A DNA stretch of 64,000 nucleotides from Jeotgalibaca sp. MA1X17-3 (GTDB lineage Bacteria > Bacillota > Bacilli > Lactobacillales > Aerococcaceae): NCBI RefSeq assembly GCF_021513155.1, contig NZ_CP090983.1, positions 1,783,001 to 1,847,000 on the forward strand, written 5' to 3'. Under the pieces are notes generated by a model that did not search any database, was not told where the DNA came from, and saw only the letters and a program-made list of their open reading frames with translations. Positions within the stretch are counted from its first letter, which is position 1; every line of letters begins with the position of its first letter. The translations under genes and the position numbers were made by a program. Shown here piece after piece: positions 37,727-47,070 of this stretch.

Positions 37727-38639
37727 TATCTCTTCCTCCTTGTTTTTCTTGTTTGATGATCCATTCTTTAAAATCTTCTGGAAATGGAGCCTCAACCGTC
37801 ACTAATTTTTCGGTAAAGGGATCAACAAAAGAAAGTTTCGTACAGTGCAAAGCTTGACGTTGCATAACGGGATCCAACGTACCACCGTATAAGTCATCTC
37901 CTAGCAAAGGAGCTCCCATATGAGTGAAATGTACCCGTATTTGATGGGTTCTCCCCGTGTGCAATTTAACACTTGCTACAATTCCTTCTTGATATTTCTC
38001 TTTTATCCAGTATTCCGTTAGGGCTTCTTTACCACCTTCTCGTACCATGCGAGTAATAATCGAATCATCTGTCCTTCCGATAGGGGCATCAATGACCCCA
38101 TGCACTTCTTCTAAGCTACCTGGACTAGAAAGAACTGCCGTATACATTTTATCAATGGTTTTATTGCGAATCATCTTATCCATCTGTGAATGTACATAGC
38201 CACTTTTAGCAAAAAGCATCGCTCCTGTCGTATCCCGATCTAATCGAGTAACGATATGAATCACTTGGTCCACATAGTTTTGAGTCTTGTAATACCCTTT
38301 TACTCGATTAGCCATTGACAAGTGAGGATGTTGCCGAGAGGGAATGGATGCAACACCCGAAGGTTTATTCACAATTAGAAAATGTTGATCTTCATATAGA
38401 ATTTCAATAGGAATATATACGGGAACAGTGGTTTCATGCTCTCCTTCATCAGGAATCAGTATTTTTACATGGTCTCCTTTTTGCATATGGGCCAAGACAT
38501 TTCTTTCTTCACCATTTAGCCATATAGTACCGCCATGATATTTTATTTTAGCTAATAATTTTTTCGAGATTCCTTGTTCCCTTAAAAAGTTTTTTAGTAG
38601 TCTTTGTTGCTCGCCTTCGTACTTCCATTCATAAATCAC
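37719..38639 (-). CDS. RluD-family 23S rRNA pseudouridine synthase
   Basis: 306 aa. An S4-like N-terminal RNA-binding region and the catalytic motif HIVTRLDRDTTGAMLFAK with the active aspartate, then LHTGRTHQIRVHFTHMGAPL. Resembles B. subtilis YjbO, which also follows relQ and nadK. The target uridine is not certain from sequence. Confidence 0.93.
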   Translation of the reverse strand: MIYEWKYEGEQQRLLKNFLREQGISKKLLAKIKYHGGTIWLNGEERNVLAHMQKGDHVKILIPDEGEHETTVPVYIPIEILYEDQHFLIVNKPSGVASIPSRQHPHLSMANRVKGYYKTQNYVDQVIHIVTRLDRDTTGAMLFAKSGYVHSQMDKMIRNKTIDKMYTAVLSSPGSLEEVHGVIDAPIGRTDDSIITRMVREGGKEALTEYWIKEKYQEGIVASVKLHTGRTHQIRVHFTHMGAPLLGDDLYGGTLDPVMQRQALHCTKLSFVDPFTEKLVTVEAPFPEDFKEWIIKQEKQGGRDSE

Positions 38640-38731
38640 TACGTGTACTCCTCTTTATTTATCCAAAAATTTTTCTCCCTAATCATATAGGAAAGTAGAG
38701 AATGGAACAAATAATATCTAGTTTTGGTCAA

Positions 38732-38760
38732 TAAAAAACCTGCAGAATATTCTCCGCAGG
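38732..38760 (-). terminator. Terminator after the D-2-hydroxyacid dehydrogenase gene
   Basis: CCTGC...GCAGG hairpin with an inner AGAATATTCT, followed by TTTTTTATT on the minus strand. Confidence 0.75.
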
Positions 38761-38793
38761 AAAATTATTGATTATTTTTTCATTGATTATTGA

Positions 38794-39750
38794 TTAGTAA
38801 TTTCTTTCATAACTAATTTTATTTACGCTTACTTTTCCTTCTGTAACATAGGATATCGCATTCGGCTCCATAACAGCAAACAATGCATCCCTAAAATGTT
38901 CAACGGATCCAGAAATATGTGGCGTGATCAATATGTTCTCATGATCCCATAAGGGACTTGACTCATTCAAGGGCTCTGTTTGAAAAACATCTAAAGCTGC
39001 AAACGATACCGTTCCATTATTTAACGCTTCAAGTAAATCTTCTTCTACTACAGAAGTTCCTCGTCCAACGTTAACAAATTGAACTCCCTTTTTCATTTTT
39101 TCAAAAAGATCTTTAGAAAAATAATTTATTGTTTCAGGTGTTTGAGGCAAGATGCTTACGATAATATCACCTTCACCAAGAACTTCTTTCAAGCGTTCTT
39201 GTGTAATCGTCTGATCCGTTTCTTCAATTTCATTACCACTACGATTAACACCTATCGTCTTCATACCAAAAACTTTTGCTAATTTACCAAGCTGTCTCCC
39301 AATTTGCCCCGCTCCAACAATAATCATTGTTTTACCATACAGTTGTTGGATCGATACATCTTGATTCCAATCTTTATTTTCTTGGTTTTCCACTACTTTT
39401 GATAGGCTACGCATCTGATAAAGAAGTATTCCGATTACATGCTCACTAATGGTGTATTTATGAATACCAGAAGCATTTGTAAGAATAACCCCTTTTTCAC
39501 GAAAATCAGAAAGAGGAACTGAATTGACCCCCGCTGAAATTACTTGTACCCATTTAAGTTTAGGAAATTTACCCTGTTTCCATAACTCAGTCATTTTTTT
39601 ATTCCAATGAAAGATGACTTCTACGTTTTCCAAATCAGAGACATCATGATAATCTGTAGAAACTTGATATTCTGAAAAAATTTCTTTTAGACTTTTCATT
39701 TGTTCTTCTTTTAGTTCTTGGTTGAATAAGACCGTTTTATTTTCATTCAA
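38794..39750 (-). CDS. D-isomer-specific 2-hydroxyacid dehydrogenase family protein
   Basis: About 318 aa. NAD motif MIIVGAGQIGRQLGKLAKVFG, the catalytic pattern NVGRGTSVVEEDLL, a second block AALDVFQTEPL and ITPHISGS with the acid-base histidine. The N-terminal substrate domain is short and divergent. The substrate is unknown. TTG start at 39750 with GGAGA upstream. It lies 29 bp after nadK, so it is probably part of the relQ-nadK operon; it is absent from the Bacillus version. Confidence 0.85.
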   Translation of the reverse strand: MNENKTVLFNQELKEEQMKSLKEIFSEYQVSTDYHDVSDLENVEVIFHWNKKMTELWKQGKFPKLKWVQVISAGVNSVPLSDFREKGVILTNASGIHKYTISEHVIGILLYQMRSLSKVVENQENKDWNQDVSIQQLYGKTMIIVGAGQIGRQLGKLAKVFGMKTIGVNRSGNEIEETDQTITQERLKEVLGEGDIIVSILPQTPETINYFSKDLFEKMKKGVQFVNVGRGTSVVEEDLLEALNNGTVSFAALDVFQTEPLNESSPLWDHENILITPHISGSVEHFRDALFAVMEPNAISYVTEGKVSVNKISYERNY

Positions 39751-39779
39751 TGATATTTTCTCCTTCCTTTTGCAGGTTG

Positions 39780-40610
39780 TTATGAATGCTCTTGAAAATT
39801 CTTTTCATCACGATTCAATGCTCCAATAAATGAATTCTCAACACGATTCCAAAAATGTGTATGGCGGTAACGAGCAAAATGTACTCGCTCTCTAGCAATT
39901 CGGTAAATAATTTTCTTTATTTTCCTATTCGGAAAAGTAAGATTATCAACGGAAAGAATGAGGCCATCTCCTTGAATCGGTTTAATGACAATCCATTCAT
40001 CTTTTGCAATAATCATAGGAGAACTAAGAGTACGATACACACGATTATTGAGAGATGCCATTTCTGTTAACTGAATAGCTTCCGTCCTTGGGTGAATAAC
40101 CGCACCACCTAAGGACTTGCTGATCCCCGTAGAGCCTGTTGGAGTAGACACACAAACACCATCTCCTCGAAACGTTTCAAACAGCTCACCCTTAACAAAA
40201 ATTTCACAGACCATCGTTCCATCAAACTTTTTTAATACCGCTTCATTCAATGCAATGAATGTTTCTGATTCTTTTTCATTTTCATATTCAACTCTCACAT
40301 CTAATAATGGATAGCTAACACTTTCACCTTCGTCACGCTTTAAACTTTCAAATAACTCATCTAGTTCGTAATCACGCCAATCCGTATAGAATCCCAAGTG
40401 ACCTGTATGGATCCCTACAAATCGAACTGTGTTGAGAAGATGTTGGTATTTATGAAAAGCAGACAACAACGTGCCATCTCCACCAATCGTAACGACTAGT
40501 TGAGGGTTTTCTTCATCAATTTGAATGTACGCTTTTTTACATTTTTTAAAAAATTCTTTTGCCAACTCAACAGAAGGTTTGCTATCATTATGAACCACTG
40601 CTACTCTCAC
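39780..40610 (-). CDS. nadK: NAD kinase
   Basis: 276 aa. Makes NADP from NAD. GGDGTLL motif (VVTIGGDGTLLSAFHKY), the conserved GHLGFYTDW and TPTGSTGISKSLGGAVIHP are present. GTG start at 40610, 17 bp after relQ, with a G-rich ribosome binding site. Confidence 0.96.
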   Translation of the reverse strand: MRVAVVHNDSKPSVELAKEFFKKCKKAYIQIDEENPQLVVTIGGDGTLLSAFHKYQHLLNTVRFVGIHTGHLGFYTDWRDYELDELFESLKRDEGESVSYPLLDVRVEYENEKESETFIALNEAVLKKFDGTMVCEIFVKGELFETFRGDGVCVSTPTGSTGISKSLGGAVIHPRTEAIQLTEMASLNNRVYRTLSSPMIIAKDEWIVIKPIQGDGLILSVDNLTFPNRKIKKIIYRIARERVHFARYRHTHFWNRVENSFIGALNRDEKNFQEHS

Positions 40611-40627
40611 CTGAGCAACCCCCCACT

Positions 40628-41263
40628 CTAATTTTTCTTTTTGTCCGCAAAATATACTTGCGCTTCTTTTACTTCTTCTCGAATTTCAGACATTTCTTTA
40701 TCTAATAACGAGGCAGCTTCTGCAGCACGAATTAAGCGGGCATGAAGTTCTTCTGGGTACTCCCCACGATATTTGTAGTTTAGAGAGTGCTCAATAGTTG
40801 CCCAAAAATTCATAGCTAAAGTACGTATTTGTATTTCACAAAGTACTTTTTTTACATCCATTCCACGTTGAACTGGATACTCCACTACCATGTGGTAAGA
40901 ACGGTATCCGCTTTCTTTTTTATTCGTTACGTAATCCCGTTCAATAACAATTTCAAAGTCTTTACGGGCATGTAATAACTTCACTACTTCATGAATATCC
41001 TCAACAAACTGGCACATAATCCTAATACCGGCAATGTCTTGGATATCTTCTTCCAATCGATCTAGAGAAATTTCACGTATTTCAGCTTTTTCTAAAACAC
41101 TTTCTTTTGTTTTTACCCTACCTGTAATGAATTCAATAGGAGCGTGATTATTGTTCTCCCGATATTGTTTGCGAATTCCTTTTAGCTTTACCTTCAACTC
41201 TTCTACAGCTTGTCCGTAAGGTGCTAGAAATGCATTCCAATCTGTAATAGGTTCATTTTTCAT
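40628..41263 (-). CDS. relQ: RelQ, small alarmone synthetase
   Basis: 211 aa. Single-domain (p)ppGpp synthetase without hydrolase or ACT domains. RelA/SpoT motifs: RVKTKESVLEKAEI, DIAGIRIMCQFVEDI, VTNKKESGYRSYHMVVE, EIQIRTLAMNFWATIEHSLNY. Adjacent to nadK and the divergent CYTH gene, the same neighbourhood as B. subtilis yjbM. Confidence 0.95.
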   Translation of the reverse strand: MKNEPITDWNAFLAPYGQAVEELKVKLKGIRKQYRENNNHAPIEFITGRVKTKESVLEKAEIREISLDRLEEDIQDIAGIRIMCQFVEDIHEVVKLLHARKDFEIVIERDYVTNKKESGYRSYHMVVEYPVQRGMDVKKVLCEIQIRTLAMNFWATIEHSLNYKYRGEYPEELHARLIRAAEAASLLDKEMSEIREEVKEAQVYFADKKKN

Positions 41264-41519
41264 ATATAATCATCCATCCCTACTATCATTAAAGTACACC
41301 ATTATCTTATCATACTGGAAGAACATTCTGAAACCTTCCGTCTAGTATTTAAAGAATTTTATTTTCATTCTCTAAATCTTTTATCTATTCTCTTTTACTA
41401 ACTGATATGTCAAACCTATGCTACAATATCAATAGTAACGATTACTACAAGTTTTTTTTACATACAAGCATTCTGCACTTATAAAAAATTATATGGATCC
41501 AAGAAAGGATGTGGCTCCT

Positions 41520-42101
41520 TTGAGTCAACAAATTGAAAAAGAATTCAAAAACCTACTAACTAAAGAAGAATATGAAGAATTACTAGCAAATCTTCAATTA
41601 AACGAAAACGAAGCCATTCAACAAACGAATATTTACTTTGACACGACTACTCAACAGTTGAAGAATCAAAACATGGGTCTTCGGATTCGCCTTTTTGATG
41701 ACTATGGTGAATTAACATTAAAATCTCCTATCTCTGAAAATGAACAATTAGAAACAACTGATGAACTAAATTTAGAAACTGCTACAGTAATGGCAGATAA
41801 GGGAATCATAACTCTAGAGGGCCATGTGGCTGATAAATTAGCTGAGTTCGGGATAAAGATTAGTGAACTAGAACCTATAGGAAAACTCTCTACCCTTCGA
41901 TATACCTTTCCAGGTGAAGGAGGAATGTATTTTTTAGATGAGAGCTACTACCAAGATCAAAAGGACTATGAACTAGAATTTGAAACAGAAGATGTGGAAA
42001 GTGGGAAATTTCAATTCGAACAATTTCTTGCGAAGCATCAAATTAAAAAAAGAAAAGCTATAAAAAAAATAGCAAGAATGCTGAATTATCCTAATAAGTA
42101 A
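41520..42101 (+). CDS. CYTH domain protein (YjbK-like)
   Basis: About 193 aa. Triphosphate-tunnel family with the EFKNLL start (the ExExK-equivalent strand), IYFDTTTQQLKNQNMGLRIR, ELTLKSP, and YELEFETEDVESGKFQFEQFL. Such proteins bind or cleave triphosphates; the true substrate is not known. The TTG at 41520 fits AAAGGATG; an ATG at 41493 lacks a site. Divergent from relQ, as in Bacillus. Confidence 0.85.
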   Translation: MSQQIEKEFKNLLTKEEYEELLANLQLNENEAIQQTNIYFDTTTQQLKNQNMGLRIRLFDDYGELTLKSPISENEQLETTDELNLETATVMADKGIITLEGHVADKLAEFGIKISELEPIGKLSTLRYTFPGEGGMYFLDESYYQDQKDYELEFETEDVESGKFQFEQFLAKHQIKKRKAIKKIARMLNYPNK

Positions 42102-42108
42102 TCAAAAA

Positions 42109-42153
42109 TGGAACAGTTTCGCTATCCTTTTGGAAGCGACTGTTCTATTTTTA
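42109..42153 (+). terminator. Terminator after the CYTH gene
   Basis: Hairpin GAACAGTTTCGCT/AGCGACTGTTC with a bulge, followed by TATTTTTA. Confidence 0.7.
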
Positions 42154-42211
42154 AAATTTGACTATATTGTGAACAACATGGTAAAAAGTGAGTCTATTTT
42201 CCTGTTCAGAT

Positions 42212-42241
42212 TTTACAAATATTCACTCTAGAGTGTATACT
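42212..42241 (+). promoter_or_regulatory. Candidate spxH promoter with palindrome in the spacer
   Basis: TTTACA (42212-42217), 18 bp, TATACT (42236-42241). The 3' part of the spacer is a perfect 12-bp palindrome CACTCTAGAGTG (42224-42235), directly abutting the -10. A symmetric operator within a long spacer resembles MerR-type control, but the regulator is unknown. Confidence 0.5.
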
Positions 42242-42371
42242 TATCTTGTATTCTTTAAAACAACAGTTTATTTTGAATAGAATTTATAAAGTCGTTTCAT
42301 TTTAGCAGAGCCTTTATTTTTGCTACACTATGAATAACAAGAAGATGTCGGGTTTAAGAAGAAGGGATAAT

Positions 42372-43070
42372 ATGTATAGACAACAAAAGAAAAATGCCAC
42401 TCCCATCTCTTCATCACAACAGATCTATGAACTGTATTTATTTGTAAATCCAATCGGTCTTAAGTGTTATCGTACCGAGCAGGAAGTTTTACGATTCATA
42501 GAAGATAGGGAAGATATTAAGATTCATTTTCGTTTTATAACTTTCCATAACTTCAATACTGTAACTCAATATATGAAGAGATTGAATCTCCCACCTAATA
42601 ACTTACAATTAAGAAACCAAATGTACCATTCGATTTATGATGCCTCTTTGGCTTATAAAGCAGCTCTCATGCAAGGTAAAAAACGTGGAAGAAACTTCTT
42701 GTTACTATTGCAAAAAGAACTAACTACAAACCCCCGAGAATACGGGAATGATTTACTTAGAGAAGTAGCAATTGATGCAAGATTAGATGTAGAAATGTTT
42801 TTTGAAGATAAAAAGTCTGGTTTCGTTAAGAGCAGTTATGAGGCGGATCAACACATTGCACAAGAAATGAATATTCAATGTAATCCTTCCTTAGTTATTT
42901 TTGATAACTATAATCAACAATACGGAGTTTTACTTGAAGATACGATTACATATGATTTAATCGAGGAAGCCTTTAATCATTCAGATGCATTATCTAAAAG
43001 TAAAGACTTATTGCTTATGAATGAAAATGTTCGAATGATTGGAAAAGAATATCTTCGTGTAATTAAATAA
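42372..43070 (+). CDS. SpxH/YjbH-like ClpXP adaptor (thioredoxin-fold, DsbA-like)
   Basis: About 232 aa. SpxH helps ClpXP degrade Spx. Thioredoxin-like fold begins YELYLFVNPIGLKCYRTEQEV, with a single cysteine in place of a CxxC pair, and ends with a second domain including IQCNPSLVIFDNYNQQYGV. The ATG at 42372 follows GAAGGGA. The neighbours relQ, nadK, pepF and coiA match the B. subtilis yjb region, which supports the call; spx itself is at 48983. Confidence 0.82.
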   Translation: MYRQQKKNATPISSSQQIYELYLFVNPIGLKCYRTEQEVLRFIEDREDIKIHFRFITFHNFNTVTQYMKRLNLPPNNLQLRNQMYHSIYDASLAYKAALMQGKKRGRNFLLLLQKELTTNPREYGNDLLREVAIDARLDVEMFFEDKKSGFVKSSYEADQHIAQEMNIQCNPSLVIFDNYNQQYGVLLEDTITYDLIEEAFNHSDALSKSKDLLLMNENVRMIGKEYLRVIK

Positions 43071-43109
43071 TAAAGGAACTGTCTTTTTAATATGACAATT
43101 CCTTTATTG
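43069..43109 (+). terminator. Terminator after spxH
   Basis: AATAAAGGAA (43069-43078) pairs with TTCCTTTATT (43100-43109), with a further GTC/GAC pairing; overlaps the stop codon. Confidence 0.55.
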
Positions 43110-43120
43110 CGTTTATAGAC

Positions 43121-43159
43121 AAAAACGGCAACTACCTGGAAAGGTAACTGCCGTTTTTT
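43121..43159 (-). terminator. Terminator after pepF
   Basis: AAAAACGGCA-ACTACCT with AGGTA-ACTGCCGTTTTTT; in the minus direction a TTTTT tract follows. Usable from both sides. Confidence 0.8.
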
Positions 43160-43161
43160 CG

Positions 43162-44976
43162 TTATTTAGTTTTAGAAATTAATTCCTCTAGTTCATTCAA
43201 GCGAGATTCAAAGACTTTCATTGCATCTTTCAAATAAGCTGATGCAGTCATATCAACGCCTGCTTTTTTCATTACATCAATTGGATACGCACTGCTACCT
43301 GACTTAAGATAGGTCAGATACTTATCAAGTGCACCCTCTTCTCCATCTAAAATCCGTTTAGATAAAGCCGTTGCTGCAGAAAAGCCCGTTGCATATTGAT
43401 ACACATAATAATTGTAATAGAAATGAGGAATACGAGACCATTCCAAAGCAATTTCAGGGTCTTTTTCAACACTTGGTCCATAATAGCGTGCATTTAAGTC
43501 TCCATAATAGTTAGTCATAAATTCTTGCGTCAATGGAACTCCTTCTTGAGCTTGTTGATGGATATAATGTTCAAATTCTGCAAACTGTGTTTGGCGGAAA
43601 ATAGTTCCTTTGAATCCATCAAGATAATGATTCAATACGTAGATTCTTACTTTAGGATCTGTTTGAGTTTTTAACAAATAGTCCGTTAAGATATTCTCGT
43701 TCGTAGTTGAAGCAATTTCTGCTAAGAATATAGAATAATCTCCATATGCATATGGTTGACTATTTCGAGTATGATAACTGTGTACACTATGCCCTAATTC
43801 ATGTACTAGTGTATATAGATGATTTAAAGAATCTTGCCAGTTCATCAAGATATATGGGTTCGTATCATAAGAACCAGAAGAATAGGCTCCACTTCTTTTT
43901 CCATCGTTTTCTAACCAGTCAACCCAACGATTTGAAAAAGCTTCTTTCAATACTTGTTGGTATTCTTCCCCTAATGGTTCCAAAGCCTTTAAGGTTTCTG
44001 CTTGTGCTTCTTCAATTGTATATTCAATCGGAGCTTTACCAGTTAGCGGTGTGTACATATCATACATGTGCAATTGGTCTACATCCAATAGTTTTTTACG
44101 CAAATCAACATACCGATGAAGAAGAGGTAAATGATCATTCACAACTTCCAACAAAGTATCATATACTTTTTCTGGTATTTGGTTTCCAGACAACGCTGCT
44201 TCTCTTGCAGAACTATAATTTCTTACGCGAGCTTGATAGTTATGTGACTTAACATGAGTAGATAGAGTAGTTGCAAATGTATTTTTTAACCCTTCATATG
44301 TCTTATAAAGGGTTTTAAAAGCTTCTTCTCGTACTTCCCGATTAGAACTTTCCATCAGCTTACCAAATAAACCATGTGTTAATTTTACTTCATTTCCGTC
44401 TTCGTCTTTTACATTTGGAAATTCAAGGTCGGCATTGTTCAAAACAGAGAATGTACGACTTGGTGCTGAAAATAATTCAGATGCACCTGCAAGTAACTCT
44501 TCTTCACGTGCACTTAATACGTGTTCTCTTTGAGCAGTAAGACTATCCAGTAAGTGCTCAAATGCACCCAATTCTTCATTTTCTTTTAAATACTCTTGCA
44601 AGGTTTCTTCTGGAATTGCCAATACTTCAGGTTGGAACCACGAAGAAGCTTCACTCACTTGTGTTAAAACAGCAACTGCTTTGTCATGAAGTGTTTGATA
44701 GTGACTATTCGCAGTATCTTGATCATTTTTTAAGTGTGAATACACATAAACACGTTCTAATTTTTGATTCACATTTAATAATGTTTTGAGCCCCTCTAAA
44801 AGAGCATCGCTACTTTCCCCGATGCTACCTTGTAGTTTTTTCATTTCTTTTCCTAATTCACTGACAGCCTTTAAATCCGTTTCAAATGCCTCGTCAGACT
44901 TATAAATTACACTTAAATCCCATGTCATTGATTCAGGAACTTCATTTCTTTTTAAATTCTGTTTTACTTCGGCCAT
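43162..44976 (-). CDS. pepF: Oligoendopeptidase F
   Basis: 604 aa M3B zinc peptidase degrading short cytoplasmic peptides. Zinc motif TLVHELGHSVHSYH (HExxH) with the third ligand in FLAEIASTTNE. Length and sequence are typical. The neighbours spxH and coiA are often adjacent in Firmicutes. Start 44976. Confidence 0.97.
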   Translation of the reverse strand: MAEVKQNLKRNEVPESMTWDLSVIYKSDEAFETDLKAVSELGKEMKKLQGSIGESSDALLEGLKTLLNVNQKLERVYVYSHLKNDQDTANSHYQTLHDKAVAVLTQVSEASSWFQPEVLAIPEETLQEYLKENEELGAFEHLLDSLTAQREHVLSAREEELLAGASELFSAPSRTFSVLNNADLEFPNVKDEDGNEVKLTHGLFGKLMESSNREVREEAFKTLYKTYEGLKNTFATTLSTHVKSHNYQARVRNYSSAREAALSGNQIPEKVYDTLLEVVNDHLPLLHRYVDLRKKLLDVDQLHMYDMYTPLTGKAPIEYTIEEAQAETLKALEPLGEEYQQVLKEAFSNRWVDWLENDGKRSGAYSSGSYDTNPYILMNWQDSLNHLYTLVHELGHSVHSYHTRNSQPYAYGDYSIFLAEIASTTNENILTDYLLKTQTDPKVRIYVLNHYLDGFKGTIFRQTQFAEFEHYIHQQAQEGVPLTQEFMTNYYGDLNARYYGPSVEKDPEIALEWSRIPHFYYNYYVYQYATGFSAATALSKRILDGEEGALDKYLTYLKSGSSAYPIDVMKKAGVDMTASAYLKDAMKVFESRLNELEELISKTK

Positions 44977-45067
44977 TAAAGTGCCTCCTTTATGATATTT
45001 CGTTCATTACTTCCACTTAATATCTTACCATATCTTAATCTTTTTTAAAGTTCATACATCTCTTTGT

Positions 45068-46218
45068 TCATTTATTTATTATTCTTTTTAATTTTTTTCT
45101 GTTGAGTAGCCATAGTCCTCCTCCAATAACGATTAGAATTCCTTCCTCAACTAATTCATTTACAAAAAGAAGCAGTGGTTGAATAAACATTTCATCTAGA
45201 ACAAAACCCATCGGTCGTACTTTGATGATCTGATTTTCTTTACTCTGCTTAAAAAATAAAAAATCATCTCGGTATTTACTATTCCATCTTGCTCCAAATC
45301 TTGCAGCATAAAGAGAAAGGCATATTTCCAAATATATCCCGGTGTCTGCCAATAAACTGACTTTATCGGATAAGTAAATAAAAGATCGGGCAACCCCTGT
45401 ACGGTTTGTCTGTTTAAGTAAACTCTTTCCAGGAATGCTCTATGAGATTCATCTTTTCTATAAAGAAGAAATATTTTTTCTGAGGGCTTCATCATTTTTC
45501 GTGTTTGACTCTTCCTGGTTGTTAAAAATTGTTCTTTCTTTATCCTCTCTCCTGTACACTCTTCCCAAAACTCAATGAAATTTAGTTTTTCTAGCGGCTC
45601 TTTTTCAACTAGATATTCCAATTGATCCCATTGATTAAAAGTAAAATCTCGATAACGTAATAACAACCCTTTGTGGCTATCCAGACACGTTAGACAACAG
45701 CCAAAATTTTCTGACCATATAAAAAAATTAGTTTGCTTATCCTTTAGCCGAGTACTAGGGATATAATCTACCCCGCAAATCCACAACACTTCATACCCAA
45801 TCGAACGGTATCCTTCCGTACGCTCTTTCAATTTTTTTAAGGAGATAGGGCTACACTGATATTCTATAGCAATTTTTTTACTCTCAGTGAGTGTGACTAG
45901 TAAATCAGGTCGTTGTTGAAGTGTTGGCAACCACGCCTCCATCTCTACAGACAAACCTTGGCTTTTACACCATTCCCATAGTTTTATTTTTCCTGTTAAG
46001 TGAGCATGTGTCTCTCCTTCTGAAAAAGAATGACAATCTGACTCTCGATAATGAGAAAAATGAGCAAGCTTTTGCTTTCCATTTTTAAGAAATATTCTCT
46101 CCTTACATCCTGGACAAAAAAAGGTAGAATCTACTTGTATACCTTTTGAATTTTCAAGTTCTACGCTATATTCAATAGCATTTATTCTTTTACCATTTTG
46201 TAATTCTGCATAGAGCAC
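45068..46218 (-). CDS. coiA: Competence protein CoiA (frameshift in C-terminal part as read)
   Basis: CoiA is a competence-induced protein that promotes recombination of incoming DNA. A zinc-like CPGCKERIFLK finger, then a nuclease-like core PDLLVTL ... IAIEYQCSPIS. As read the frame ends at 45196 in VKKIRSSKYDRWVLF. If the AAA at 45239-45241 were AAAA, it runs on as SRVKENQIIKVRPMGFVLDE to 45068, about 383 aa, the family length and a typical ending. The short frame at 45068-45352 is therefore the CoiA tail. Confidence 0.85.
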
Positions 46219-46274
46219 CTAAATCCCCTCCTAGGAAATAGATACGTTAAAAAAGTTCATATCCTTTTAGACAA

Positions 46275-46293
46275 AATAAAAAAGCAACTAAGA
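46275..46293 (-). other. Downstream arm of the mecA terminator, split off by the IS
   Basis: Minus-strand TCTTAGTTGCTTTTTTATT. It pairs with the arm at 48008-48027 once the IS and one target copy are removed. Today it sits upstream of coiA, detached from its partner. Confidence 0.7.
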
Positions 46294-46302
46294 ATTTGAT
46301 AA

Positions 46303-46351
46303 GCTCCCTTCAAAGTAGACACTGTAAAAAGCAAACTACTTTGAAAGGGGC
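46303..46351 (+). promoter_or_regulatory. IS end hairpin covering the orfA ribosome binding site
   Basis: GCTCCCTTCAAAGTAG (46303-46318) pairs with CTACTTTGAAAGGGGC (46336-46351) with one G-U and one mismatch. The right arm contains the GAAAGGGG ribosome binding site of orfA. Transcripts entering from outside would fold this and mask the site. Confidence 0.65.
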
Positions 46352-46359
46352 TTTTTTCT

Positions 46360-47070
46360 ATGGCTAGAAAACATACCGAGGCAGAACTGTTACATTTCAT
46401 TGGTTTACACCTGAAGGGTGTTCCTTATCAAACGCTTGTCGATCAGCACCATCTAAAACTATCTAACACCACTTTTATGAATTATGTCCATCGGTACCAG
46501 GACCATGGCATGGAAGGGATCCGCTACCAAAAGAATTACCGCAGTTATTCGAAAGAATTCAAGCAGAAAATTGTGGCTGAATATCTACAGACGGGTTACG
46601 GCTTTTCATACTTAGCCATTAAATATAACATTCCGTCGAAAATAACGGTAAATAAATGGGTAAACCGGTATACTGAAGGAAAAGAGAATGAGACGTATTC
46701 TCCGAAATCTGAGGTGTACCACATGACGGGTATCAAAAAAACATATGAAGAAAAATTAAAAATTGTAGAAGACTACATCGACAATCGCCTGACTTATCAG
46801 GAAGCAGCGGAGAAAAACCAGGTAAGTTACAATAACATTTATTCCTGGGTGAACAAATACAAAAAGCATGGACCGAAAGGTCTGGAAGACAACCGGGGCC
46901 GCGGGAAGCCCACAGAAATTCAAACAGCGGAAGAACGTTTGAAAGCAGAAGTAGAGACACTCAAAGCTAGAAACAAATGGCTGGAGATGGAGAACGATGC
47001 TTTAAAAAAGCGCCGAAAGATCGCTGGGAGTCTCAAATCTCAGGAGTCAGACAAGAAGCGGAATATCTGA
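46360..47070 (+). CDS. IS3-family transposase OrfA
   Basis: 236 aa, DNA-binding part of the transposase. It has repeated helix-turn-helix segments (EFKQKIVAEYL..., TYEEKLKIVEDYIDNRLTYQ) and a C-terminal leucine-zipper coil (KAEVETLKARNKWLEMENDA). Near its end, A AAA AAG (47004-47010) is a classic -1 slippery site that would fuse it to OrfB. The start is preceded by GAAAGGGG. Confidence 0.92.
   Translation: MARKHTEAELLHFIGLHLKGVPYQTLVDQHHLKLSNTTFMNYVHRYQDHGMEGIRYQKNYRSYSKEFKQKIVAEYLQTGYGFSYLAIKYNIPSKITVNKWVNRYTEGKENETYSPKSEVYHMTGIKKTYEEKLKIVEDYIDNRLTYQEAAEKNQVSYNNIYSWVNKYKKHGPKGLEDNRGRGKPTEIQTAEERLKAEVETLKARNKWLEMENDALKKRRKIAGSLKSQESDKKRNI

Noticed and set aside
43746..44252. 168-codon open frame on the plus strand inside pepF
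   Set aside because: Antisense to a conserved enzyme, no ribosome binding site, and no recognisable domain; a shadow frame.
45068..45352. Separate small membrane-like gene after coiA
   Set aside because: Its C-terminal part is the missing CoiA tail once one A is restored at 45239-45241, and its start lies inside coiA without a ribosome binding site.
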